A stretch of 64,000 bases of DNA, taken from NCBI RefSeq assembly GCF_910589235.1, contig NC_060963.1, positions 4,025,001 through 4,089,000 of the forward strand, read 5' to 3'. The notes below the pieces were generated by a model. The model worked only from the letters and a program-made list of their open reading frames with translations, ran no database searches and was not told the origin of the DNA. Position numbers and translations under genes: made by a program. Below are positions 1 to 11,900 of the stretch, one piece after another (within the stretch, counting starts at the first letter, position 1; the number at the start of each line of letters is the position of its first letter). Origin of the DNA: Vespa crabro (lineage: Eukaryota; Arthropoda; Insecta; Hymenoptera; Vespidae).

Positions 1-537
1 TATATATGCAATATATATACATACAATATATATATGCAATATATATACATACATATATGCATATATACACACACACATTATGTCTACATGAAGCTATTGA
101 AACGTATGAGTATATAGTAGCATATGCAATGAGTGGCATTAGGTAAGGTAGGAATACTACCGCAACAGCTTGCCTAAATTCTATCTAAATTCAAAACAGG
201 ACCGAAATTGCAAGGAAGAGGTACGGATCTAACGATTGAGACACAGTATGATTCCAGCAAAACAAATCCAATTGTTGGCAAGAATCAATGTGGTTATTGG
301 TCTTTTAAATACCTTTTTTAAGAATTCTTTATACATACGTCTCGTAATTTTCAGTTTATTTCTCAAATATTTCTATTCCCGTTATATATCTCCACTATGA
401 ATAAGAAGTTACAATGTTTTATGAATAATGAATACAGCAGGAAAAATTTCTGCATTTAACATAATTATCCATTGTATTAAACAAATCTCTTTCTTCCTGC
501 ATTTAATCAATATATTTGTGTGTGTTTATGTGTTTGT

Positions 538-616
538 GTGTATGTATGTATGTATGTATGTATGTATGTATGTATGTATGTATGTATGTATGTATGTATG
601 TATGTATTTATGTATG

Positions 617-644
<28 letters not shown>
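538..644. repeat. TATG/TGTA tetranucleotide microsatellite
   Basis: About 107 bases of nearly perfect TATG units, with one TATT variant near 606. It is flanked by shorter ATAC/TATG-like stretches at 1-60. It generates two spurious overlapping ORFs on the plus strand. Confidence 0.95.
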
Positions 645-647
<3 letters not shown>

Positions 648-1591
648 TCATATATCTGCGAAAAATATTACAATTCTAAAGAAAAAAAAAATTTATTTCT
701 AAAGGAATTAAACTTAATGTACTGGAATAAAAAAATTACATAATTTAAAAATCCATTTGTTTTGTTATAAGGATAATTAACACGTTGTCATTATGTACTA
801 GTAAATACTTTATAATTGATCGCCTTAAGCTTTTATGATATTATCATTTCAATATTGTTTATGCATTTTTAATGGACAATATGCGAAGTTATAATAAGGA
901 TAATAGTATGTATTGTAAACCAATAGCTGGCAGTTACATTTGCAATATTATAAGCGCAATATTAATAAAACTTGAAAGTATTAAAATTTAAAAGGAATCT
1001 ATATAATTAGAAAGAAAAAATCATACCTCGAATGTATTATGGTTTTCTTTTTCTTTTTTTTTTCTTCTTTTTAAATCTAATAAGAGCGTTTGATGATATA
1101 ACAACAGAATTTACTGTAATACTTTCTTTAAAAAAGAAGTATCGATCAATATATAAATTGATAATACGTTCGTACAAATAAAATTGCAATTCTTAATTCT
1201 AATTTTTACTGTACACTATGCAATCGATGCACACATAATATGATTACTCAAATTTAAAACATAAAAAGGTTTATTTAAAAAAAAAAAGAAAAAAAAAAAA
1301 AAAGAAGAAGAAGAAGCAGAATATTCAGTTTCTCCTTTTCTTCTTTTTTGTTCATTTTCATTTCCCTTAAATATATCTAATTCTATAAGAAGGGAGGGCT
1401 ATCTTTGAATTTCGACTTAACTTCGTCATATTAATAACAATAATCTGCCCGTTTTCTAAACTTGATTAAACAATAGTATCGTATCTCGTACAATAAAATC
1501 AAGTTATAATTATTATTAGATATATCTTTTTTTTTTTTTGTAGAATAATTTTATAAAGTTTATAATTACAACAGTCGATCTTAAGAGCGAA

Positions 1592-1592
<1 letters not shown>

Positions 1593-1640
<48 letters not shown>
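1593..1640. repeat. TA dinucleotide microsatellite
   Basis: A perfect (TA)n run of about 24 units, roughly 95 bases beyond the brahma stop codon and therefore probably inside the brahma 3' UTR. Confidence 0.95.
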
Positions 1641-1641
<1 letters not shown>

Positions 1642-1734
1642 CGTTTCACAAAGAAAAATTTAAGATAAATAGTTTTAAATGTTAATATTACCGTAATCTT
1701 TAAATTTTCTATATCGAATAATCACATTTAATAT

Positions 1735-4700
1735 TTAATTGTCATCTGCATCATCATCGTCATCAGAAATATATTTCTTTGTAACTCTTTTTCTACGACC
1801 ACCTCTACCTTCGCTCTTTCTACCTTTAAGTTTTATTTTCATTCTAACACTGGAATCAGCATCGGATCCTTCCTCGCCATCTGAAACATCATTATGAAAA
1901 ATATAACATACAATGATAATAATAAAGAATAAAAAATGACGAATAATAATAATACCTTTGTCATCCAAATCGGAAATATTTCCTTCTTCTTCCAAACGTT
2001 GTCGGGCATTCGTAAATACAGATTGCAAAACTATAGAATCTTCATGAATAAGAGAAGCTTCTTCATTATAGATCTGTGCATTTTTACATAGCTGCATAAA
2101 ATCTTTCTCCAATTCATCAAAGTCGGCGTACTAATAGATAGGAGAAAAAAAAAAAGTAGAAATATTAATGAAAGATATCTTGTTTCGTTGACAAAAAAAA
2201 AATAAATAAAAAATATAAAGAAATAAAAGAAAAAGAAAATAATGAAAAAATATATATATATTATTATAATAATAATAATAAGATCGACGAAATATTTACT
2301 TTGCCTTCTTCGATTTTTTGCAACAATTTGTTTATAGTTAATGGCTTCTTTATAATTTCATAATAATCAGGTAACTCTCGTCTGGATGGTAGCTTCATAA
2401 ATGGTTCACTAAGTAATCTACCATCGGTACTATCAGTATAATTAACAACTACCATAATCAACTTTTTCATCGCACGTTTCATCTTTGGATCAATTGACGA
2501 TCCAGCACCTCTTCGTTTCTTTGGCATCGGTTCGTCATCTTCTTCACCTTTTTTCTTTCGTTTCCTTGTCTTTTTCTTCTTTTTATCATCCTCTTCTTCC
2601 TCATCATATTCTGCACCATCATCATCGATGGCCTTTAACCATTCTTTCTCAGTTATACTATCAGTATAATCGACCTCTTTACGTTGCCTTGAACCTCTAC
2701 CAAGATATCTTTCTTCATCTTCCTCATAAGTCCATCTTTCTACTTCATCGTCATCCTTGACAAGCCAATCCGGTAATTCAGCTTCCTCCAATAATCGAGA
2801 TTTTCTATTAGGTCCTAATTTAGCTTCCTCTCTTCTTCGTTCTAAATCCAATTTTTGAAATATTTCAAATTCGCCCTCGGTTCTAGCGATCATTTGATTC
2901 ACCGTCTCATCGTCCGGTACTTCGTTCTCTTCCTCGTCCTCTGCATCATCCTGATGCAAAATACTCTGCAAGAACTGTTGCCTCTCAGAACCTGTAGACT
3001 TTTGATCGAACATTCCAGCTTGAATGACTTTCTCGTCCATGTTTAATTTATATCTAGCCGCAGCTAATATCCTTTCTTCTACAGAATTTACGGTCATCAA
3101 TCTAAGCACACGTACTTCGTTTTTCTGACCGATTCTATGTGCTCGATCTTGTGCTTGTAAATCCTAAAATAATAGTGGATAAAATATTAGCTTTGTTGTA
3201 TGTATCTTGTGCACTTTAGCATCATAACAAGCACTAAATCTTACTTGATGTGGATTCCAATCCGAATCAAAAATAATTACAGTATCAGCAGCTTGTAAAT
3301 TCAAACCAAGACCACCAGCACGAGTGGACAATAAGAAAAGAAAATATTCTGAACCAGGATCATTAAACTTTCTTAACAAATCCCCTCTGTCTTCGGCCTT
3401 CGTTGTACCATCCAATCGCAAATACATAAATCCCCTCCAACTTAAGTAATCCTCCATAATCGTCATCAATTGTGTCATTTGACAGAAAAGCAATACTCTG
3501 TGATTGGTTGCTTTCAATTTTGGTAGGATACGATCCAAAAGTTCGAATTTTCCAGATGCACGATATAAATCAGGTCTGTTAATTAAAAATGAATGAATAT
3601 TTTAAATGTAATATACAAATATATAATCATCATAATAATATAATTATTAGGCATATACCCAGTGATAACTCCAGATCCTTGTGTGCCAACGTGTTCGCAA
3701 TATTTTTCTTCGATAGCTTGAAACATGAAAGGATGATTACATAATTTTCTCAATTGTACAATAGTATTCATTAATGCCTTAGCACCACCCTTGCCCTGTT
3801 TGCCTTTCTCCGAACCATCTGTCAATAGAACCCCTTTACTCTGCATATGTCTAAAATAAATTCCTGTGTTAGAAAAAGTAGAAAGAAAATGTAATATTAT
3901 TAGAATGAAATCCGAGTGGATATTTACTTGTAAAGTACTTTCTGAAGTCCAGACATGTCACATTTAATAATGTATTCAACTTTGTCAGGTAACTGCGATT
4001 CGACTTCTTTTTTCAAACGTCTCAATAAGAACGGTCGTAAAACTTTGTGTAAACGGCGAATAATCAAAATAGTTTCTTCCTCGTTTAGTTCAACCTGTGA
4101 TCGCATAACATTGTTTCAGATTTGTTTTACAAAACTAAATAATAAATCGTAATTTATTTACCTTTTCACCAGTAGTTGCAAATGGTGCATTAAACCATTG
4201 TTCAAACGTACTACAAGATTTAAATATCGAAGGCAATAAGAAATTCAATAAAGCCCATAACTCAGGTAGCTTATTCTGTAATGGTGTACCAGTCAACAAA
4301 AGTCTATGAGGTGCTAAATAATGTGTATTTAACACTTGTGTTAATTTGCAATGATGATTTTTCATTCTGTGACCCTCGTCGATAATCATATATTTCCATT
4401 GCAACTTTGCCAAGACACCCTTATCCTTGATAACATATTCATATGTTGTCAATAGGACATTAAACTTAGTTGCTCTCATTTGAGATTGAATGGCACGTCT
4501 ACCAGCTGGTGATCCTTTATAAGATACCACAACTACGCTAGGTGCCCATTTCTCGAACTCAAGAACCCAATTTGAAAGTGTACTAAAAAAACAAAAAAAA
4601 ATAAGAAACATTACAATACTAAATAATCATAAACAAAATATTTAATGATAAAAGATTTATGAGAATAAAAAAATTATTATATTTATTTTTCTTACGATAA

Positions 4701-7700
4701 TGGAACAATGATCAAAAATGGCCCATTGACTTTCTTTTTCTCCATTAGATATGTGACTAAAGCTATAGTTTGAATTGTTTTACCAAGACCCATCTCGTCC
4801 GCCAAAATACCATTAAGATTATTATTAAATAGTGATACCAACCACTCCAAACCCTAAAATAATTCATATTCATTATAGAAACTATTAGTTATTAAATATT
4901 ATCAAAATAATATAAAATATATAATTTTTTTTCTCTCTCTCTCTCCCTTCCTCCCTCTCCCCTCTTTCTCTTTCTCTCTTTCTCTTACTTTAATCTGATA
5001 TTCTTTCAATTTTCCGTTAACCATAATTGAGGCTTGTTCTGTAACGACTTCGTGAACAGTATGTGCAATACTATAATATGTTTGTTCTTCTGTTTTATAT
5101 TCATCATCTTCGACTTTGGCTTTATGTATCGTCTTTTTCACTTTTTCTTCTTCAGAATCACCCATTGGTTTTTCTTTATCTAGTGATATCAATAAAAGAT
5201 TTGATATTAGTATATCGTTTATTTATAATGAACATTTAAAATAAAAAAAATATATATATATATATATATATCAAATTTATTCTCACTTTCATCTTCCTCA
5301 TCCTCATCGTCATCTTCGCTTTCAGAATCGATTGGTTCCCAACCAGGATGAGCTTCTAAAAATGCAGAAAGTTGACTCATCAACGGTGCTTCATCACCAG
5401 TTAAAGTACGACCGGTTGCTACTTCGATAACGCCAACGCGAGTATCATCGCTGGGGCTACCATCTTCGTTAATTTCACCATCCTGAAGTTTCTTCTTCTT
5501 CTAGAAACATTGAAATTCAAATAATGAAAACTTTATGAGTTAAAAGACAGACAAAAAAGAAGAAAAAAAAGAAAAGAAAAGAAAAATATTCTTTCCGTAC
5601 GTTTACACAAACCTTTTTACGTTTCTGCTCTTCAACTTGCTTTCTCTTTTGTTCTATTTTATGTTGTTTCACCATTTCTGTAAGATTACTAATATATTCA
5701 TCAGTTTGGGATAAAAGGAAAGCTAAACGTTTGTCTTTCTTTTGATCGATCAATTTTCTATATCCCTCTTCGTCCTCAGCCATAAGACGACGCATACGCT
5801 CCTTTTCAATACGTTCTTGTTCTTTCTTTTGTTCACGTTCAGCATTGGCATGATAGTTGAGTACAGCTTTATTGAGTCTAGCCAATTTAGCGACATTATT
5901 CCTATGAAATTCTTTAAAATCTTTACCATGTTGAAGTACTGAGCTAAGAAATTCCTGAAAAGAAAATAGAATGACGTAAGGATTTAAAGATATTATTATC
6001 GTAATATTATTTATTTTCTTGTTAAAATTTAATAATTAAAACTTACTTGATGCTTTTGTCTACGTTTACGTTCAGCTTCCAACTTCTGTTGCTTTTCTAA
6101 TTTTTCTGTGGCTCTTGCTTCTCTTAATCCTTGCTTTTTCGTACGTTTGTAAGCCTTTACATTAACAGCTGTTTCCAAAGTCGTATCCTTTCGAGTACAT
6201 GCTATTATCTATGTAGAACAACGATAAAATTAGTTAACTCATATTTAATTTATAAAATGACTATGTATATTTTATGTTATCATACAACAATAATAACTCT
6301 ACCTCAGATCTAAGTTGTCGTTGAAAATTGAGTACCCTCAGCATACGTAATTCTATCTGGACTTGAATACGTAGATCTTCGGGCATATTTGTTGGCAAGT
6401 TACTTAGTTGTTCCATTCTTAATGCAATACGAGCCGCAACTCTGTTATGTAAAGATCACGAATAACATGTTTAGTAGCCATTACTAACAGTAAGTATATC
6501 ATTTGTTACAAACATAATTCCTAGCTTTTACCTATTCTCTCGTTCTTGCAAAATTAATAATGGATCCAATCCCACCGGTTTTGGAACACTCGTAACTCTA
6601 TTAGTTTTAGCACCTTGCTGAGGTGGCTGTTGCTGTTGAGGTGTTTGACAACCTGGTCTTGGAGCACCTGCAGGACCTATTACATTAGGACCTGGAATTT
6701 GTGGTCCTGGAGTAGTTGTCGGTCCTTGAGATGGATCCATAGGACGTTGTGTTATACCTGGGGGTGGAGCTCCGCCTATTTGTATTGAAGAAGAATAAAG
6801 GATTGACAGTTAGTAAATAGATTTTAATATATTATACTTTATATATTTACCTTGAACAGCAAGTGCTAATTGTTGTGATAAAGGCTGATTCCTTGCTAAT
6901 ATACGATATGCCATGATTTGTACTCTGTAAATAATAATGATAAAAATGTTTACTCGTACTAAAAGAATGAAATAAAAAAGATATCAATAAAATGTACCGT
7001 AGTTGTTGTAACTGTTGAGCACTAAATGTTTGTTTCTCTCCCATGCTACTTCCTTGACGAGCTCTTAGCGCTAGTAATTGCGAATATCGTGGATCTTCCT
7101 GAAGACCTTTTTCTTCCATAGAATCTATAGCTTTTTGTAAAGCATTCAGATTTTCTTGACCAGAACCAGGTGGGCCTGTAGGACCACTAGGCCCAATATG
7201 GCCAGGTCCAGTTTGACTCATTTGATTTACTGGTGCACCTGGTCCCATTGGACCTGAACTTCCAGGAACAATTTGTCCTTGATTTGACGTATTGGGACCT
7301 ATCTGATTGGAGTTCGGTTGTCCACCGAGTCCATTTGGTCCCATTTGACCACTAGCAACTGCATGACTCATTTGACTGGCTGGTCCTCCTGGGCCCATCT
7401 GATTACTTGGCCCATTGGGTCCTAGTTGATTTGCTGGCCCACTTTGAGACATCTGATTACTAGGCACCATTTGTCCTGGTCCCAATTGCGGTCCACCAGG
7501 ACCTCCGCCGGGTCCCATTTGACCAGGTCCAGAAGGTCCATTCCCAGGCCCCATTGGACCACCAGGGCCAGTAGGTCCATTACCTGGACCCATTTGTCCA
7601 CCAGGACTACTTCCAGGTCCCATTTGGGTACCTGGGCCACTTCCTGGTCCTAATTGACCCATTTGATTAGCAGGACCACTTTGACTCATTTGATTACCAG

Positions 7701-8918
7701 GTCCCATTTGTCCTCCAGGTCCAATTTGATTACTTGGACTGTTTCCAACAGGTCTTCCACTTTGAGGCCCATTAGGACCTATTTGACCAGGTACCATCGA
7801 TCCAACCGGTCCCTGCTGAGGGTTTGGTCCCTGGCCTACTGGACCAGATCCACCTTGATTCTAAAAATCAAATTAATCTTAATCAATTATATTATGTTTA
7901 GAATATAAATTTATAAATAACAATTCATATTACTCATATATGTTAATGATATTCATGTACATGTAATATCAGATATGTTATACCATGTGTGTGACATAAA
8001 ATTTTTTACTAAAAACTAAAAGGAAATACTTTATTTTAAAAAAATGTATACCTTAACTTAACAATTACCTCATGCAATAAATGTTTGCTTCTTGATATCT
8101 ACATTTTTATATCTTTACTGTTAGATCTATATTATTGCAGGTATTATCATCCATCCGTTACGAATTCGTTTCTTTCACATTTTTTTATTTTTTTTATTTT
8201 TTTTCTTTCTTTTCTTTGTTTGTTCATCGATCAGTTATATTTTTCGTTTTTTCCTCAAGATAATACACCAAGGAAAAAGTGATAAAATGTTAAAATGGAC
8301 AATACCTTCTCTATAATTTATTTCTTAATCGTAAAATAAAAAACTAAAGGATGTCATTATGAACAATGACAAATTTGTTTAACATATTTAATATCCCAAC
8401 AAATACATATAATTAATATCGACAAAACTGATCAGCGTACTTTCAACTAGTTATTCATAATACGACGTATACTAACAAGATTAATTGAAAGACAAAAAGA
8501 TAAAGGACGACGATGACAAATCGTCCACGTGAAGGTCCAAGTAAACATATAGTAGCGAATATACATGCGAACAATAAGACGAACACGCGATTACACGTGC
8601 TTAACTTGTGACTAACACATACATACACACACCATTATTTTATTATATATTAAACGTTTTATGTATAGAAGAACGATAGATCATGGCTTGTTCACGCCCC
8701 AAACCGAACGAAATCACGTTCATGGAGCATGCAAGGCATCCGGTGTACATGTACACAAGTGGAACTCAACGATATATCCAGGATTTCACGTGACAAATAT
8801 TTCTCCATAAATACGACATGATTACATTAAACATCGAAAATTAATTACTTCTTTTGTTTTTTTTTCGATGAAAGAATTTATTATAATAATTGTCCGTTTA
8901 TTATTCTTATTCTTATTC

Positions 8919-8989
<71 letters not shown>

Positions 8990-11900
8990 TATTGATTAAT
9001 TTGATTTCGTTGATAATTAATTATTGATCTAAATGTTTAAGTGAAATAACTTTTCCCATAGTCAATAATCAATGTCCATAGAAGTTATTAAAAATCATAC
9101 GTATACAATAGCTTATTTCTAATCTTTTTCTAACGGCTAGGATAAAAGAGAAAATAAAAATATAATTCTCTAATCTATCTAGGCTTTATTCTATCAATAA
9201 TATCGTCAAGTAGAAAAGAATTCCACTGGCATTTAATATTCCTATTATGTCGATCAGATGCAAGCACATAGTGGTGTTGGTGGTGGTGGTGGTGTTGGTG
9301 GTGGTGGTGGTGGTGGTAGTAGTAGTAGTGGTGGTGGTGGTGGTTGTTTAGCTGGAGGGGTAAAGGGGCGCAAGTATACCATAAAACAGAGCTTCCTTCA
9401 ACGACTCGCTATTACAACCAAGACAGATCGTGATAGTAGTTGGTCGAAATTTGTTCGAGATAAAAAATTAAAAGTAAACGCTAACTTGAATTTTATCAAT
9501 TTAAATCAGTGATACATACGATGGTCGATCAAGAGGAACTCGATCGTATTTACGATTATGTTTTGAAACTTACTATCGAATCAGGAAAGGTAATTATAGA
9601 AATTTTATCGTGATTTACGAGAAAAAGAATTTTTGATAAAAATATTTGCCCTTTAAATTCAACTATGAGGACAATTAATTATTTTATAATATTATTATTG
9701 CGATTATAATCAATTATGGATTTCAATGATCACGAATTTGTATCATTTAAAATTAATAAAAGTATAATGTCAATTGCTATCTAGTGACCAATATTCATTC
9801 AAGGTCAAGTTACATTGATCCAATGAATTAACTACTTTTCAATGAATCTTCTTCTTCTTCTTCTTCTTCTTCTTCTTCTTCAAATAATTCCATCTTGAAT
9901 AATATACGCATGTCATAATTTGTCATACGTTCTATTCTACCTTCCACATAAGATTATATGCTTATCATTATCGCGTTTATTCAATCAAATTATTATCATA
10001 ACTATGGTCTTCCAAATTTATCGCGTAGAATTTATCGCATATATTTCACAGAGTAATTAATAAAATCAAAAGATTGTATTACGTGTATCGTGTTATATAA
10101 TATAATAACTTTTATGAAATGTAATAACGTTTTCTTTTTTTTTTTTTGTATTAGGTAATACGAGAGGCCATTGATAGATCTAATAAAAAGATCGAAACGA
10201 AAGCTGCCGATTGGGATTTGGTAACCGAATACGATAGAAAGGTTGAAAAAATTTTGATCGACAATCTTACCAAAGAATTTCCAAAGCACAAGTTAGTATA
10301 TGCTATAGTATAATATAATATGGTATATAAAATGAATTCAATTGATTGATAGGGGGAAAAAAATCATTCTTCAAATAGACACAATTGTAGATATAAATGA
10401 ATTAATTTTGATAATTATATTTATAGATCATTATGTATTATCATGTTTGTAGATTTATCGGTGAGGAAACAGTCTCAATAACGAAATCTATACCAGAACT
10501 GACAGATGCACCCACGTGGATCATCGATCCGATCGATGGAACGACCAATTTCGTTCATTCTTTTCCCTTTACTTGCATATCGATCGCTTTGTCCGTGAAC
10601 AAAGAACTCCAATTGGGAATCGTATATAATCCCGCGTTAGAACAATTGTTTACAGCTAAGAAAGGTCACGGTGCATTTCTAAATGGCAAACCTATAAAAT
10701 GTTCGAATATAAGAGGTAGGAAAAAAAAAAATCTTTTTTCTATCGCAATCCTAAAGAAAGATTTATATAATCCAAAGAACTCCTTTGTTACTTTGATTAA
10801 TAAATTACTAATAATTGACAGATTTGGAACATTCTTTGCTATGCTTGGAAGCTTCCTTTGCAGCAATAGAAGATATCAGAGATATCGTCTTTGGTAGACT
10901 CGAGGCATTCGTTACGGTAGCTCATGGTATAAGAACAATGGGTTCAGCAGCCTTGTCACTTTGTTATGTGGCTATGGGTGCTATAGAAGGTTATCATTCG
11001 GACAATCTAATGCCTTGGGATATAGCAGCAGGTGTACTAATTATCCAAGAAGCTGGTGGTACAGTCATCGATACAAATGGTATTTATATCAAATAAAAGA
11101 TAATCATTATTCTTTAATTTCAATTTAACGAAGTTATATATTTAACGAAATTTCTAGCTAATTGTTTTCTTGTTTTTTTTTCTTGTTATATATTAGGTGG
11201 AGAATTAAAAATAATAGCTCCAAAGATAGTGGCAGTTGGTAATACAAAGTTGGGCAATGATTTAGTCAAACTGATCAAGCATGCGGATTCTAAGACCCAT
11301 CTAAGAAGATCAATACTTAAGGCCACAACGTAATACTTTCTAAGTTGTACGCGAACAAGATAATAGAATTATCACCTTTTCTTAAATAACGATAATTGTT
11401 AAAATGACTGCTATCTTTCCAAAGTCTTACTAGTTTATAAAGAGCAGCGAGACTGTTCTATTCGATTTATTGATAACTATTGTATTTTATCGTAAAGTGT
11501 TATCATAGTTTAAAAAAAAAAAAAGAAAAATATATATATCTGTGTGTATGTACATATATGCACATATACACATTGCAAAAATTCGATCAAGAAAGCAGGT
11601 AACAATTTAAATAAGCGTTCTACTTAAAAAATAATATGAAAACTCGATAAAAAATAATCTAAAGATTTACATTTTGTACGAAACAAAACAAAAAAAAAAA
11701 AGATCAATCTTACCATAAATAAATGAATAATATACAAACGTTTCGAAGGTAGTTTTAGGCTGACCAACTGATGACAATCGATCTATCGACAGTCCGAAAG
11801 TATTTTTAAATCGTTGATCGTTTCAAACTCGAACTTCAGGAACGTCGCTTCGCTCGATTTAATTACCCAAGCGTACACGTAAAATAGGTTTGTAATAAAG

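Larger units (their letters stand above)
1..1734. other. Intergenic / brahma 3' flank, no gene seen
   Basis: I find no convincing coding exon here. The part next to 1735 must include the 3' UTR of brahma, which is transcribed leftward. The rest is AT-rich with a TATG-type microsatellite (538-644), a TA run (1593-1640) and poly-A/poly-T tracts near 1270-1310 and 1525. The longest ORFs are repeat translations (Tyr-Val-Cys-Met periodicity) and are not credible genes. Confidence 0.7.
7861..9257. other. Brahma intron 1, segment before the nested genes
   Basis: No coding exon is seen. 8150-8240 is T-rich. 8460-8830 is more complex and less AT-rich than the rest of the intron and holds three CACGTG boxes. 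8901-8990 is a TTA microsatellite. Upstream regulatory sequence of IMPase gene A, or a brm intronic enhancer, are the likely roles; both are inference. Confidence 0.6.

Noticed and set aside
428..702. Two plus-strand ORFs with Tyr-Val-Cys-Met periodicity
   Set aside because: They are translations of the TATG microsatellite in two frames; no non-repeat coding signal.
7422..7908. Plus-strand and alternative-frame ORFs over brahma exon 2
   Set aside because: Shadow frames of the Gly-Pro-rich coding repeat, which stays open in several frames.
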